DNA of 64,000 nucleotides from Kazachstania africana CBS 2517 (taxonomy: Eukaryota > Ascomycota > Saccharomycetes > Saccharomycetales > Saccharomycetaceae): contig NC_018949.1 in assembly GCF_000304475.1 (NCBI RefSeq), positions 186,001 to 250,000 on the forward strand, read 5' to 3'. This document shows positions 51,290-64,000 of the stretch, in pieces (position 1 is the stretch's first letter; every line of letters begins with the position of its first letter). The notes under the pieces are model-generated. The model was not told where the DNA came from. It did no database searches and saw only the letters and a list, made by a program, of their open reading frames with translations. The position numbers and the translations under genes were made by a program.

Positions 51290-52180
51290 ATGATGAATTC
51301 TAAGGACATATCTCGCAAGGACAAGAGAAGGTACAACCTGGAAAATAAGATATTTAAGATTCAGAGTAGTTTCAAAGCAGAAAGGGATCTTCATTATCGT
51401 AACAAATTGACAAAGTTACAAACAAATTTAACTAGTTTACATCAAGGAAACAATCCTATCTTTCAAGGAAAATTACACGATTTGGAAGAAGAAAGAGATT
51501 TGGACTTGGTGAGATTACGTCTTTTCGAAGAATATAGAGTGATTAGATCCAAAATTGAGTTCCATGAAGACATTGATAAAATCAAATCAAATCATGAAAA
51601 TTTAGTTAAATTATGCAAAGAAAAACTGTACCAATTGATTTCATCACAAATTAAGAAATTAAAACAAGAGAAGATTCTTTTAGATGTAGCAAATTCAAAT
51701 TCTTATTCAATGAATTACAATAATGGAATGTTTCAACAAAAATTTACTAGAAGTCAAACAACCACTAATGGTTGGGAATCTTCTTCCAATAGTAATACGG
51801 ATACAGCAACATCGTTAAACACAGCTGGAAGATCTTTAAGAAGACGTGGTGCTGGCAATGTCACTGAAAGTAATGAAGAATCTGATATCAACAGAACAGC
51901 TTCAAATTTGAATGCTACTAGTGATTACAATTCAGATACTAACGATTTCTTTCAAAGCTTGAATGAACATACTGATTTACAAAACTTACTTTTTGGTGAT
52001 GCCCAAAATGCAACCCAATCTACTACAACAACTACAAAAAAGAAAACAAGAGGCAACCAACGTTATTCGACAAAATCTGCACCACCTCTTCAGTCATTGT
52101 CCATTGACGAAGTTACTGATGACATCGAACTAATAAGACATTTAACAGACCAGAAACCATCCCCTTTTAAGAGGACATGA
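51290..52180 (+). CDS. SDS3: Rpd3L histone deacetylase subunit Sds3
   Basis: Structural subunit of the Rpd3L/Sin3 histone deacetylase complex, needed for its integrity and activity. 296 aa against 327. The N-terminal half is conserved and helical: KDISRKDKRRYNLENKIFKI, LTSLHQGN, and DLEEERDLDLVRLRLFEEYR (the Sds3 coiled coil). The C-terminal motif RYSTKSAPPLQSLSIDEVTDDIELIR is conserved. The middle is Ser/Asn/Thr-rich. Next to KTR7 as in YIL084-YIL085. Confidence 0.95.
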   Translation: MMNSKDISRKDKRRYNLENKIFKIQSSFKAERDLHYRNKLTKLQTNLTSLHQGNNPIFQGKLHDLEEERDLDLVRLRLFEEYRVIRSKIEFHEDIDKIKSNHENLVKLCKEKLYQLISSQIKKLKQEKILLDVANSNSYSMNYNNGMFQQKFTRSQTTTNGWESSSNSNTDTATSLNTAGRSLRRRGAGNVTESNEESDINRTASNLNATSDYNSDTNDFFQSLNEHTDLQNLLFGDAQNATQSTTTTTKKKTRGNQRYSTKSAPPLQSLSIDEVTDDIELIRHLTDQKPSPFKRT

Positions 52181-52348
52181 TGACACCCCCGCGCATTGTA
52201 ACACTACTACCAATAATGATTATACTTTTTTTCACCTCTTCCTTTTGGCTGCTTACGCTGCAGGCCAACAATGCTTATATAAACTTTTTTTTTCCCACAC
52301 ATTATTTATTTCTGGGCCCTCTATAATCTCTATAAACTAATATATAAA

Positions 52349-52369
52349 ATGTCAATATTCGATCAGTAA
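52349..52369 (+). other. Short uORF before KTR7
   Basis: ATG TCA ATA TTC GAT CAG TAA, six codons plus stop, ending 5 nt before the KTR7 ATG at 52375. If the transcript starts upstream of it, it could dampen translation or allow reinitiation. Confidence 0.35.
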
Positions 52370-52374
52370 CATTA

Positions 52375-53883
52375 ATGCTCAGACTTTCAAGTAAACGATA
52401 TAGATTCATACTGGTAGTAACACTGCTCATATGGGTGTTCATTTTAAAATTGAAGAAAGAACATGAAGTTGATCCGAACAATTTGCTATTTTCTGAACAA
52501 GATACCTCATCGTCTACACAATTCCCATTCTATAAGACATGTTTAGATACAAATGCGTACAAATCACAGCCAGAGTATCGTAAGATGAATGCTGCGTTTA
52601 TAATGTTGACAAGAAATTCTGAGCTTTCCGATGTCGTCAATACAATGAACTCCATCGAATCACATTTTAACCAATGGTTCAATTATCCATACGTATTTCT
52701 CAATGATGTACCCTTTACAGATGAGTTCAAAGATAAAATACATTCATTGACAAGCTCAAAAGTGGAATTTGGAACATTATCTGAAGTAGAGTGGGAATTT
52801 CCACAAGATGTAAGAGAATCATTTGAATTTTTCGAATCTATAGAAGATCAAGGTGATAGAGGTATAATGTATGGCTCAATGGTTACGTATCATCAGATGT
52901 GTCGTTTTTACTCGGGGATCTTCTATAAGCATCCCTTGGTTTCACAGTACGAGTGGTACTGGAGAATTGAGCCTGATGTGGATTTTTATTGTGATTTAAC
53001 GTATGATCCATTTTATGAAATGTGGAAACATGATAAAAAATATGGATTCACCGTCCTTTTAGACGAATTGTATTGGTCTGTACCCAATCTCTTCAGATAT
53101 ACTATCAATTATATTAAATCGAATAAAATCAAGTTGGGAACACTTTGGAAATTATTCACTTACAACTATCATATCTTAGATACTCAGGATGAAAATTTAG
53201 ATAAATTTGTCAATTACGAACAGGAAATACAGCACAAAATAAGTGAAAAAATTGCCATTGATTCATTAACTGGAAAAATTAATGAAGAAGGCTTACAATA
53301 TTTAATTAATAGAGCTACATCAAAAGTGCCCATCATGGAGGATAAGTTCGAAAATGAAGAATATAACCTGTGCCATTTTTGGTCAAATTTTGAAATTGCC
53401 AGGTTAGACGTATTCAATAATAATGTCTACAACGCATACTTTAAATTTTTAGAGGAATCTGGTGGTTTTTGGAAGGAAAGATGGGGCGACGCTCCCGTAC
53501 ATTCATTAGGACTTGCATTGACACTAGACTTGAATGAAATTCATTATTTCAGGGATATAGGATATAGGCACTCCACCATCAACCATTGTCCCAAGAATTC
53601 CAAGTCCATGGACGAAAACTCATACTTTGAAGCAGAACCACGCTTTAAAAGGAAGAGACCGACATATGATACTCCCGTCAATTATGGTATAGGCTGTAGA
53701 TGCAAATGCCCCAAGAGAACCGGTGACGTAGAAGATGCTGCATTCCAATGCATGTCTACATGGTATGAATTAGCTCATGACATGAATTTTCAAAAATTTT
53801 CGAATGGTAAGTACGTTCCAATGTTCGATGCTAAGGATGTCGAAAGACAAATGAAAGAGGATTTTCAAAAGCAATTCTTATAG
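52375..53883 (+). CDS. KTR7: Mannosyltransferase of the KRE2/MNT1 family (GT15)
   Basis: Golgi type II membrane enzyme that adds mannose from GDP-mannose to protein glycans. 502 aa against about 517 (Ktr7) and 522 (Ktr5). N-terminal signal anchor at about residues 10-26 (FILVVTLLIWVFILKL), then a luminal GT15 domain with NAAFIMLTRNSELSDV, the motif YEWYWRIEPDVDFYCDLTYD and NLCHFWSNFEIARLD. Cysteines near the C-terminus (GIGCRCKCPKRTGD) are characteristic of Ktr5/Ktr7. I name it KTR7 because SDS3 and AIM19 flank it (YIL track), but the neighbouring H3/H4 pair is next to KTR5 in S. cerevisiae. Confidence 0.85.
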   Translation: MLRLSSKRYRFILVVTLLIWVFILKLKKEHEVDPNNLLFSEQDTSSSTQFPFYKTCLDTNAYKSQPEYRKMNAAFIMLTRNSELSDVVNTMNSIESHFNQWFNYPYVFLNDVPFTDEFKDKIHSLTSSKVEFGTLSEVEWEFPQDVRESFEFFESIEDQGDRGIMYGSMVTYHQMCRFYSGIFYKHPLVSQYEWYWRIEPDVDFYCDLTYDPFYEMWKHDKKYGFTVLLDELYWSVPNLFRYTINYIKSNKIKLGTLWKLFTYNYHILDTQDENLDKFVNYEQEIQHKISEKIAIDSLTGKINEEGLQYLINRATSKVPIMEDKFENEEYNLCHFWSNFEIARLDVFNNNVYNAYFKFLEESGGFWKERWGDAPVHSLGLALTLDLNEIHYFRDIGYRHSTINHCPKNSKSMDENSYFEAEPRFKRKRPTYDTPVNYGIGCRCKCPKRTGDVEDAAFQCMSTWYELAHDMNFQKFSNGKYVPMFDAKDVERQMKEDFQKQFL

Positions 53884-53965
53884 AATTAACTTATAGATTT
53901 CATATACGAATACATAAAATAATACATTACACAGATTTTTTCCTTCTATTAAATATTTACCTGTA

Positions 53966-55095
<1,130 letters not shown>

Positions 55096-55276
55096 TCAGT
55101 GTGTTTTTCTGTATATTCAATATGGGTTAGGTAATATATTTATGTATATTATACTTCTATTTTTATATTTTAAGTGAAATTTGTACTATAAAGGGTACTA
55201 CTACTCTTCCTGAAAGCTTTCTCTAAACTGCACATCACTTGATAGTCAGAAAACAAAGAGAGGCTGTAAGAAGGAA

Positions 55277-55735
55277 ATGGACGGCGAAGACTCTACTAGA
55301 CAGATAACTAAGTCCTATGCTGCCCAGCTGTATGACTACTCAAGGACTCCATACCTTTCGTTGATCAATAGTGCCGCCATACTGGTTTCACCCATCATTT
55401 CACCACCAGTCGATATCGCAATCACCAGTAATGGGAAGTCAAGGCTACTGTTCAAGAATCTATCGTCACAGACCCGCAGAATCGGTCTAACGGGGAAGAA
55501 TGCATTGCTGTTTGGGACGGCTCAAGCGTTGGGTTCCTGGATGATCTACGATGATGATGTCGAAAGTGGCAGTGGATTCATCATGGCATGGTCTACGCTG
55601 TATATGATCGTCAACGGGAAGGGCTCGTTGAGAGCCATAACAAGATATGGCAGGACTTGGCCATTCGTATTGAGTTGCATGGCCACGGGTAATGCTCTAC
55701 TCTACGGGAGACGGTTCATTTCTGGCCAATTTTAA
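55277..55735 (+). CDS. AIM19: Altered inheritance of mitochondria protein Aim19
   Basis: Small mitochondrial membrane protein of unknown function, identified by a mitochondrial-inheritance phenotype. 152 aa against 157. Conserved blocks are YDYSRTPYLSLINSAAIL, GLTGKNALLFGTAQALGSWMIYDDD and RYGRTWPFVLSCMATGNALLYGRRF. Two to four short hydrophobic segments. Same strand as H3 and AVT7; order AIM19-AVT7 matches YIL087-YIL088. Confidence 0.92.
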   Translation: MDGEDSTRQITKSYAAQLYDYSRTPYLSLINSAAILVSPIISPPVDIAITSNGKSRLLFKNLSSQTRRIGLTGKNALLFGTAQALGSWMIYDDDVESGSGFIMAWSTLYMIVNGKGSLRAITRYGRTWPFVLSCMATGNALLYGRRFISGQF

Positions 55736-55858
55736 TGTTATTTTATGTATATTTCTTTATATAGTTAGCTACTTTTTCTAGGTTAAATCAACAGGAAAGG
55801 AGGGATGACCCGGGAAATCTTCACTACAACCAGGGGAACCCAAATTTCACAGTAACAT

Positions 55859-57298
55859 ATGCATGCAACTTCTACTGCTCATTCATCTACTATCAACTTG
55901 GTGAAAACTATAGTAGGTGCGGGGCTTTTGGCCATTCCATACGCTTTCAAGAATGATGGGGTCCTCGTGGGTCTATTTTTAACATTATTAGCTGCTGTAA
56001 CGTCAGGTTTTGGTCTATTTGTCCTGGCTAAGTGCTCAAAGACGTTGATCAATCCGAGGAATTCATCCTTCTTCACACTATGTATGCTTACATACCCTTC
56101 CTTGTCGCCACTATTCGATTTTACTATGATTATTCAATGTTTTGGTGTCGGTCTAAGTTATCTGATCCTGATTGGAGATATCTTCCCCGGACTGTTTGGT
56201 GGTTCAAGAAACTTATGGATCTATCTTTCAGGCCTTCTCATCGTTCCATTGTGTTTTTTAAAGAAATTAGATCATTTGAAATATTCTAGTATTATGGGGC
56301 TCATTGCCTTAGGTTATTTAACTTTACTAGTACTGGGAATGTTTCTTCATACCGTCATTTTCACTGACAATTATATGATTGTTAGAGGCCAAGTCAATTG
56401 GTTCACGGTTTATGATTTTAAAGGATTATTGTCCACTTTTAGTATTATTATTTTTGCTTACACTGGAGCAATGAATTTATTCAGCATCATTAATGAACTA
56501 AAAAATAATAGTATGGAGAATGTAAGTTCAATAATCAATCATTCAATTTCAATCTCAACTATATTATTTCTAACTGTGGGAATTGCAGGTTATCTAACTT
56601 TTGGCTGCAATACCTTGGGTAATATACTATTGAATTATGATGCTGATTCTGTTTGGGTCAGCATCGCTAAATTCTGTTTGGCAATTATGCTAGTGTTGTC
56701 ATTTCCTTTACTATTTCATCCATTACGTATTGCAGTAAACAATTTGGTAGTCTGGCTCGAGATAAATTACGGTACCCCACAGCAAAGATCTCAACATTAT
56801 AGCCAAACTGCAGTCAATGCACGTACGCCTATTGCTCTATCTATAGAAGATGACATTGACGAAAATGTAAGAGAAGAACAACCTCTTTTGGCTGGTGAAC
56901 AACGACAAGAGATCCAAGAGGAAGAAGAAGAAGATGATACCGATGTAGAAGAAGGTACTCTACCTGGAGACGAAGAACAACACACTCCGTTCCCAAATTT
57001 TAGGTACTATTGGATAACTGTCCTTTTGTTAGTTTCCATGTATTCTTTAGCACTAAACGTGAGATCTTTCGCTTTTGTTTTATCTATAGTGGGATCTACC
57101 GGTTCAACGTCAATTTCATTTACTTTACCTGGTTTATTTGGATACAGACTAATCGGTTCAGATTCACTTGCTATTGGAGAAATGATTTCTGCCAAAGACA
57201 GACTCTACAAGAGGTTAAGTCTACTATTGACTTGGTTTGGTCTTACTGTAATGGGATTGTCATTATATGTAACGTTGTTTTATGGTGTTGAAATTTAG
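55859..57298 (+). CDS. AVT7: Vacuolar amino acid transporter Avt7
   Basis: AAAP-family transporter, in S. cerevisiae linked to export of glutamine and proline from the vacuole. 479 aa against 490. It starts almost directly with the first span (STINLVKTIVGAGLLAIPYAF). About 11 spans in total. A cytosolic loop at about residues 305-377 is acidic (EEEEEDDTDVEEG). Convergent with ICE2. Confidence 0.93.
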   Translation: MHATSTAHSSTINLVKTIVGAGLLAIPYAFKNDGVLVGLFLTLLAAVTSGFGLFVLAKCSKTLINPRNSSFFTLCMLTYPSLSPLFDFTMIIQCFGVGLSYLILIGDIFPGLFGGSRNLWIYLSGLLIVPLCFLKKLDHLKYSSIMGLIALGYLTLLVLGMFLHTVIFTDNYMIVRGQVNWFTVYDFKGLLSTFSIIIFAYTGAMNLFSIINELKNNSMENVSSIINHSISISTILFLTVGIAGYLTFGCNTLGNILLNYDADSVWVSIAKFCLAIMLVLSFPLLFHPLRIAVNNLVVWLEINYGTPQQRSQHYSQTAVNARTPIALSIEDDIDENVREEQPLLAGEQRQEIQEEEEEDDTDVEEGTLPGDEEQHTPFPNFRYYWITVLLLVSMYSLALNVRSFAFVLSIVGSTGSTSISFTLPGLFGYRLIGSDSLAIGEMISAKDRLYKRLSLLLTWFGLTVMGLSLYVTLFYGVEI

Positions 57299-57570
57299 AA
57301 AATGAAAATAAACAGCTTACAGAAGTTCTTCCTTCATTATTAGTGAAATACTCATTGAATAATAGTAAATATACAAATTCATACATATATGTGTAAATAA
57401 ATTGGAAAAAAAAATATTGGAAATAATTATTATAAAAATGGAAAATAAAGATTCTCTATAATACTCATCTATCGAAGATTAGAATTGAAAGTTGAAATAT
57501 GACACATAGTAAAATTAAAAATGGGGTGAAAAAAAAATAATGCAATGTTCGTAGAAAGGAGAAAATATGC

Positions 57571-59046
57571 TCAATCAGCGGTAGGTGTCCCAAATAATTC
57601 GCCGCCATAAATAAGTATGGTCCAGAAAATGTTACACCAATTCCAGAAACTCCATGAATCGACAACAATATTATTCTCTTCTTTGTCTACTAAAAATGAT
57701 AATTTCGAATCTGGGCCCCAAAGGTATAATTCTCTTTTCAATTCACCAGAATATTGCAAGATCAGATGTGTATACATTGCAATCAGTATACATGGACTGT
57801 ACCAATATAAAACTTTCATAATACGACGACTCTTTCTTGAATCTCTAACTTCTTTTCTTTGTAGCGATGGTATTATTCTTGTTGCAGAGTAAAAAATCAG
57901 AACCCTAAAGCACAAATTGACGACTACCGCGGGGGATATCGATTCTGAGGCCATTTGCAACATCATTCCACTTAATTCGCTTATTGAGAAAGGTACTGAA
58001 ATGGTGAAGTTTTTAAAAAATTTCCACAATGGATTAAAATGAATCCAGAAATTTTCTGCAGTGAAAAATGAATTAAGCGTATGGTTTGAATGTTGCTTCG
58101 TTTTTGATAAAAATGCTTCCCATATCATTTCAGTGTTTTTCAAAATCACACTACGGTAATAATTCAGTATATTGTCTGTAATTGGTAATTTACCTTGATG
58201 CTCTTGCCATACTTCTTTGAACAGCTCTAATATTTCGTCTGTTGCTGTAGTGGCCAATTTTGGTGATATTTCATAGATACAACGAACTATGTAAGCAAAA
58301 AACAGGGAACTTTCCACAACTGATCCTCTTTCAGAGATGATACCATGAATCCCCAATCCAAATGTTAACGATAAGACACATCCTAGTAAAGTTGCAGTTT
58401 GTGCAGAAAGTTCCCAAATTGGAGTGACGTAAATTCTATAAAGATAGTATAGAGAAGCTGTGACAACTCCACTGGAGGCTAATAGAGATGAGATGATCCA
58501 GGAATTCGAGTTTTTCTCGTCAGATAACCATCTGTTTGTTTCTCCGATTGCCTGTATTGCTAGGATAGTGAAAAACCCCTCAGCTAAGGCGAAAAATGGG
58601 GTCGAGTAAGAAAGAACAAACTTCCAAGGCTTCACGACGTATGAGTAATAATAACAGTAGAGCAACCAATTTGACTCAGAAACCATGAGATCTTGATTGG
58701 CGACAAGGACTTCAATCTTCTCTGTTCCATCCTTTAATACTCTGTGCAGTTCATCGTTGGAAAATCCTGAAAGGAAGAAATAAAGTAGTGAAGCAATAAT
58801 AAGATGCTGGCAATAGTAGATAAGACTCGTTAAAACAATATAAAACCTGCTACCGCTTTGCCTGGCCAGTATACTTAAAGTCGTAGATAAGAAATATGCA
58901 ATGAATAACGTTACAGTGAATGACAACCCACAATGCATACCGCCAATTTTGAATGACATGGGTATTGATATCAACGTGAAAAGTAGATAAAATGTACCTG
59001 AAAATATACGTAACCCTCGTATAATACTCTTCGAAAGCAGCGTCAT
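57571..59046 (-). CDS. ICE2: ER membrane protein Ice2
   Basis: Integral ER protein needed for cortical ER structure and inheritance and for ER growth through control of phospholipid synthesis and lipid-droplet use. 491 aa, the same length as in S. cerevisiae. About 8-10 hydrophobic segments, beginning RIFSGTFYLLFTLISIPMSF. The family core QSGSRFYIVLTSLIYYCQHL is present. The S. cerevisiae neighbour YIL089W, between AVT7 and ICE2, is absent. Confidence 0.92.
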   Translation of the reverse strand: MTLLSKSIIRGLRIFSGTFYLLFTLISIPMSFKIGGMHCGLSFTVTLFIAYFLSTTLSILARQSGSRFYIVLTSLIYYCQHLIIASLLYFFLSGFSNDELHRVLKDGTEKIEVLVANQDLMVSESNWLLYCYYYSYVVKPWKFVLSYSTPFFALAEGFFTILAIQAIGETNRWLSDEKNSNSWIISSLLASSGVVTASLYYLYRIYVTPIWELSAQTATLLGCVLSLTFGLGIHGIISERGSVVESSLFFAYIVRCIYEISPKLATTATDEILELFKEVWQEHQGKLPITDNILNYYRSVILKNTEMIWEAFLSKTKQHSNHTLNSFFTAENFWIHFNPLWKFFKNFTISVPFSISELSGMMLQMASESISPAVVVNLCFRVLIFYSATRIIPSLQRKEVRDSRKSRRIMKVLYWYSPCILIAMYTHLILQYSGELKRELYLWGPDSKLSFLVDKEENNIVVDSWSFWNWCNIFWTILIYGGELFGTPTAD

Positions 59047-59484
59047 TCCCTAAATGAATAAGACCTTGATGAATGGAACCTAGAAGTCTGATATAAAATG
59101 AAAATTGAAGAAACGAATTGGTTCCCTTTTGACTCTGGAGAAACAGTTACACTAATTGAAAGATGGAAAAAAGGCTCCGTACAACAAAAACCAAAAGGAG
59201 CTGCAATTATACCTATGTAAAGAACACCAGCCACCGTTCAAACCTCCAAATTTGACCACAAATTTATTAAAATGAGACTAATTTAACTCTCCAGATCTGA
59301 CATTTCTATGTTCCAAGTTTCCCATTTCTGATTAAAAAACATCATTATCGTCCCTCGTACTTTGCGATGAAAATTTAACTGAAAATAAAAAAAAAAAGTA
59401 GGCAGAAAAGTCGATTTTTGTAAGCTCATCGCAAGCTTAATTGAAGGGTTTTAGAAGCACAAGAAAGCATTTATAGCTGTGGTA
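59047..59484. promoter_or_regulatory. Divergent promoter ICE2/UTP25 with PAC/RRPE
   Basis: About 440 bp. CTCATCGC at 59425-59432 is an exact PAC element (reverse of GCGATGAG), 53 bp before UTP25. GCGATGAAAATTT at 59365-59377 combines a PAC-like core with an RRPE-like block. Both fit a ribosome-biogenesis promoter. An A-run lies at about 59387-59397. Confidence 0.65.
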
Positions 59485-61671
59485 ATGAAACGTAGCGGGA
59501 CTGGTGCTGATGGGTACGATGGTGTAAGGAAGAGAGGGAGGAAAGAGCTTCGGAATATCAGGAGAGCCGGTGGTAGAAAGCCTCGCGATGCTCAAGAAAA
59601 TGGTAATGGTATTAGTGTATCTGAGAACACTGGTGAAGTCGAGGAGGAGCCTTCTTCGGCTGCCAATGGAGATGATGTGGGAGATGAAGTGGGAGATGAA
59701 GCCAGTGATGATGAGGAGGAAATGAAAAAGCAGGTTTATGGAGCTCTATTGACTATTTTAAAGTCAGAACATCCTGAACCAAAGAAGCAGAAGAAGGAAA
59801 AGGTGAACAAAGTGTTACTTGATAATGAACAGCAAGATGAAAGTGACGCTAGTGAAGAAGAAGAGGATGAGACTCAGCAGATAGAAAATGCCCTAATGGG
59901 GTCTCATGCAGATGATGCCAGTGAAGACGATGATAAGGAACACGGCGATGACAATGAGGAAAGTGATGAAGAACAAGATCCCTTTGAAACACACTTCAAT
60001 TCAGTAGACGAAAAGTTTACAGACAAGCTGGATGTCTCTTTCAAAAACAATGATATCAAGTATAAATCAACGAAACTTCCAATATCTGAGGATGAGTACG
60101 CAATTTTCTCTAAGCCAGTGATAAAATCTGATGAAATTGAATCGCCAGTGGAGCTATCAGTTAACAAATCTTCTATTCATTCATATTTCTTGAAACAAAG
60201 ATTAAAGATGCAAAATAATTTAATGGATCCTAAAGTTGACCCATTGACACCACTTCAGAAACAATTGGTCGACCCAATGTTCCAATACAAAGATATTCTA
60301 TACCAGTATGATTCGTATGGAAAAGATGAAGATGAATATAGAGATTTGTATTCATTGCACGTTTTAAATCATCTTTACAAGACTAGAGATAAGATTTTGA
60401 AAAATAACCAACGTCTTCAAGATAACAATGATACAGAATGTTTAGATCAAGGTTTTACAAGACCAAAAGTATTAATTGTTGTACCAACTAGAGATACTGC
60501 ATACCAAGTTATAGAAAAGATTATTGCAAAATCTGGTATTGATCAGGTGGATAAGAAAGGTAAATTTAAAGATCAATTTTTTGAAGATTCTTTACCACCA
60601 TCATCAAAACCAAAATCTTTCCAAGATATTTTCAAAGGTAATACAAACGATTTTTTTGTATTAGGTGTAAAATTCACAAGGAAAGCCATCAAACTTTATA
60701 GTAATTTCTACCAAAGTGATATTATTATTTGTTCTCCATTGGGTATTCAGATGATCTTGGAAAATACTGATAAGAAGAAAAGACAAGACGATTTCTTATC
60801 TTCCATTGAATTAATGATTATTGATCAACTTCATTCAATTGAATATCAAAATATTTCGCATCTTTTCACAATCTGTAATCACATCAATAAAATTCCCCAA
60901 GAACAACATGATGCAGATTTTAGTAGAGTCAGAATGTGGTACATCAATGATCAGGCAAAGCTGTTCAGACAAACAATGCTTTTTACCAAATACATATCAC
61001 CCATGGCTAATTCGCTTCTTAACGGTAAATGTCAAAATTGGTCAGGTAGATGGAAAAATCATAAAGTCATTTCCACAAATTCTTCTAGTATCAGTAAAGT
61101 AGGCATTAAGATCAGACAAATATTTCAAAGATTTGAAACAGTTAATGGTTCTGTTGTTGATGAACCAGATTATAGATTTAAATTTTTCACAAGTGTGACT
61201 GTGCCAAATATAGTGAAAACGACAGGTTATGAAGACGGTACTTTGATTTATATTCCAGAATACACAGATTATATTAGAGTGAGAAACTACTTGAAAGATA
61301 AGACGACAATCTTGTTTGGAGATATCAACGAATATTCCGATCAAAAACAACTGAATTCCAATAGATCTTTATTCCAGCAAGGTAGAGTAAAAGTCTTGTT
61401 ATACACGGAAAGATTACATCACTATAGGCGATACGAAATCAAAGGTGTCAAGAACGTGGTGTTCTATCAACCTCCTAAAAATCCTGAATTCTACACCGAA
61501 GTCGTCAGATACATTGGTAAAAACGCATTTTTAGGAAACACTGACCTGAACATCTCTACAGTGAGATGCCTCTATTCCAAATTAGACGCTTTGAGTCTAG
61601 AGAATATTGTAGGAAGTAAAAGAGCAGGTGTGCTATGCCATGCTCAGAATGAAGTCTATGAGTTTAAATAA
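59485..61671 (+). CDS. UTP25: U3 snoRNP / SSU processome protein Utp25
   Basis: Nucleolar protein of the small-subunit processome needed for 35S pre-rRNA cleavage at A0-A2; a DEAD-box-like fold without helicase motifs. I start at the ATG at 59485 (728 aa; S. cerevisiae 721). The N-terminal about 175 residues are basic then strongly acidic. The rest is the conserved domain, with [58 protein letters not shown] [12 protein letters not shown], and the ending [20 protein letters not shown]. Confidence 0.95.
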   Translation: MKRSGTGADGYDGVRKRGRKELRNIRRAGGRKPRDAQENGNGISVSENTGEVEEEPSSAANGDDVGDEVGDEASDDEEEMKKQVYGALLTILKSEHPEPKKQKKEKVNKVLLDNEQQDESDASEEEEDETQQIENALMGSHADDASEDDDKEHGDDNEESDEEQDPFETHFNSVDEKFTDKLDVSFKNNDIKYKSTKLPISEDEYAIFSKPVIKSDEIESPVELSVNKSSIHSYFLKQRLKMQNNLMDPKVDPLTPLQKQLVDPMFQYKDILYQYDSYGKDEDEYRDLYSLHVLNHLYKTRDKILKNNQRLQDNNDTECLDQGFTRPKVLIVVPTRDTAYQVIEKIIAKSGIDQVDKKGKFKDQFFEDSLPPSSKPKSFQDIFKGNTNDFFVLGVKFTRKAIKLYSNFYQSDIIICSPLGIQMILENTDKKKRQDDFLSSIELMIIDQLHSIEYQNISHLFTICNHINKIPQEQHDADFSRVRMWYINDQAKLFRQTMLFTKYISPMANSLLNGKCQNWSGRWKNHKVISTNSSSISKVGIKIRQIFQRFETVNGSVVDEPDYRFKFFTSVTVPNIVKTTGYEDGTLIYIPEYTDYIRVRNYLKDKTTILFGDINEYSDQKQLNSNRSLFQQGRVKVLLYTERLHHYRRYEIKGVKNVVFYQPPKNPEFYTEVVRYIGKNAFLGNTDLNISTVRCLYSKLDALSLENIVGSKRAGVLCHAQNEVYEFK

Positions 61672-61930
61672 TGACAATCAATTTTGTTTTTACAGCTATC
61701 TCAACAGAAATGGATCATATAATTGTGCACAAAAGCTGAAGGGATTATATACATTACATAAACATTTGATTCAAATAGTTCAAACCGATTTTGCAGCAAT
61801 TCCTCAATGTTGTTGTTTTGATGCTTTTACGCATAACTGGGTACGGCTTCATTAAACTAATTTACAAGCAGCGATTTTATAAGGAACGGACTATTTTGAA
61901 GCAATAATAGATAAAGATCAGTAGGGTACG

Positions 61931-62725
61931 ATGAAGATTCAGACCAATGCAACCAACATACTAGAGAGAACGTCTGCATATCTGCAAGCTGGCTTGCTTA
62001 GAAACGCACCTGCCTTCTATGACGTTATTGCTCAAGTGCCTCCTTCGACGAAGTTTACTAGAGAGCCCAAATTGGTCAACCCGTCTACAGGTCAAGATAG
62101 AACTCGATTTAGAGAGTTAACAGATAAAGTCAATTGGAGAGGGCTGTATAAGACACGATATGCAGCTTCTGATAGGCATGCCTCGGTGAGTCGACTTTAT
62201 AAGGCATCAAGATTGAAGTACTTGGAAGATGATTTACGTCAATTGTTCTATGATCAGCACCCATGGGAACTTTCTAGACCAAAAATTGTAATTGAGAACA
62301 ATATAGATAATAGTTCATTGGATTGGAGCAATATACAGCAACTGGGGAAACCCGTAGATGGCGAAAGTGTTGTACAGAGAACACTATTTTTAATGAAAAA
62401 TAAGAAGCACGACAACTTGGCAGACTGCTATGATCAAGCCAGGTTTGAATTTTACCAAGTTAGAATGCAACGTGATTCGGAGGAGCAAATTGCCACAGAG
62501 GAGGCTGCGATGTTTGGATCAATATTCGGGCCTACCGCTCTTGAATATGGTATCCAGAGGGAACAGGATGTAATTGCTAAATGGAAGCAAAGGGCCATAC
62601 GGGAAACTGAATTACTGGATGCCAAACGTGCGAATCCATCGGATTCCTGGGCTCAAGAAGAGAGTAGTGACAAGGACCTGGATCAACAGGAAGAGGACGA
62701 AGAAATCGAGGAACTGCAACTCTAA
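61931..62725 (+). CDS. RSM25: Mitochondrial small ribosomal subunit protein Rsm25
   Basis: Protein of the mitochondrial 37S ribosome (mS23 family). 264 aa, the same as S. cerevisiae. It starts MKIQTNATNILERTSAYLQA, which is typical for the family. PPSTKFTREPKLVNP, FYDQHPWELSRPKIVIEN and EAAMFGSIFGPTALEYGIQ are conserved. The C-terminus is acidic. The S. cerevisiae gene YIL092W, between UTP25 and RSM25, is absent. Confidence 0.95.
   Translation: MKIQTNATNILERTSAYLQAGLLRNAPAFYDVIAQVPPSTKFTREPKLVNPSTGQDRTRFRELTDKVNWRGLYKTRYAASDRHASVSRLYKASRLKYLEDDLRQLFYDQHPWELSRPKIVIENNIDNSSLDWSNIQQLGKPVDGESVVQRTLFLMKNKKHDNLADCYDQARFEFYQVRMQRDSEEQIATEEAAMFGSIFGPTALEYGIQREQDVIAKWKQRAIRETELLDAKRANPSDSWAQEESSDKDLDQQEEDEEIEELQL

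Positions 62726-64000
<1,275 letters not shown>

Overview
This window is nuclear chromosomal DNA of a budding yeast of the family Saccharomycetaceae. The evidence is short intergenic regions, nearly intronless genes, one intron with yeast-type GTAAGT / TACTAAC / CAG signals, solo LTRs of a Ty-like element beside tRNA genes, and about 31 proteins recognisable as orthologues of Saccharomyces cerevisiae genes at near-identical lengths. S. cerevisiae names are assigned from remembered protein sequences and gene order, not from a database search. The gene order is a mosaic of S. cerevisiae blocks with some genes missing from otherwise syntenic runs, such as OST1/PRE3, HCA4, MPP10 and SIW14. That pattern fits a post-whole-genome-duplication species outside Saccharomyces (for example Naumovozyma, Kazachstania, Tetrapisispora or similar). 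I cannot name the species.

Layout. 1-6.1 kb: CYR1 (5' truncated by the window), SYS1, COX16. 6.7-7.7 kb: a full-length but dead copy of an aldo-keto reductase gene (YPL088W-like), followed by a long non-coding stretch with unusual palindromic sites. 9-15.4 kb: KAR2, PML1, CTK2, BET4 (spliced), MAD2, then tRNA-Met and a solo LTR. 17-28.7 kb: MSG5, VAC7, POR1, OCA2, a YNL058C/PRM5-like gene and ARP5, an intact inverted copy of S. cerevisiae YNL053-YNL059. 28.8-32.3 kb: YEH2, IRC25, SDO1 (YLR020-022) and an uncertain small ORF. 33-38.8 kb: AVT1, NOC3, MRX12. 39-48 kb: TOP2, RHO2, NST1 (YNL088-091). 48.2-50.5 kb: PUB1, tRNA-Ile and a second solo LTR. 51.3-64 kb: SDS3, KTR7, histones H4 and H3, AIM19, AVT7, ICE2, UTP25, RSM25 and LYS12 (3' truncated), following the YIL084-YIL094 track.

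The genes are mostly housekeeping: Ras/cAMP signalling, Golgi and ER function, mitochondrial assembly and translation, ribosome biogenesis, chromatin and topology, vacuolar transport and cell-wall signalling. They are individually transcribed, often from shared divergent promoters, and there are no operons. Several promoters carry recognisable yeast sites: PAC/RRPE before NOC3 and UTP25, an MCB before TOP2, TATA boxes in the H3/H4 divergent promoter, Reb1-like sites before RHO2, ARP5 and SDO1, and Mcm1-type CArG boxes in three intergenic regions.

The most interesting points are four. (1) Both flanks of the ancestral centromere equivalent to S. cerevisiae CEN10/CEN12 lie in this window (COX16 side and AVT1-NOC3 side), yet I see no canonical CDEI-CDEII-CDEIII centromere. 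(2) Two perfect inverted repeats sit in the intergenic region just left of AVT1. (3) The dead reductase gene still has an elaborate palindromic promoter. (4) Two solo LTRs lie in the same orientation 200-260 bp upstream of tRNA genes at breaks in synteny. I found no clear evidence of a wholly new multi-gene system.
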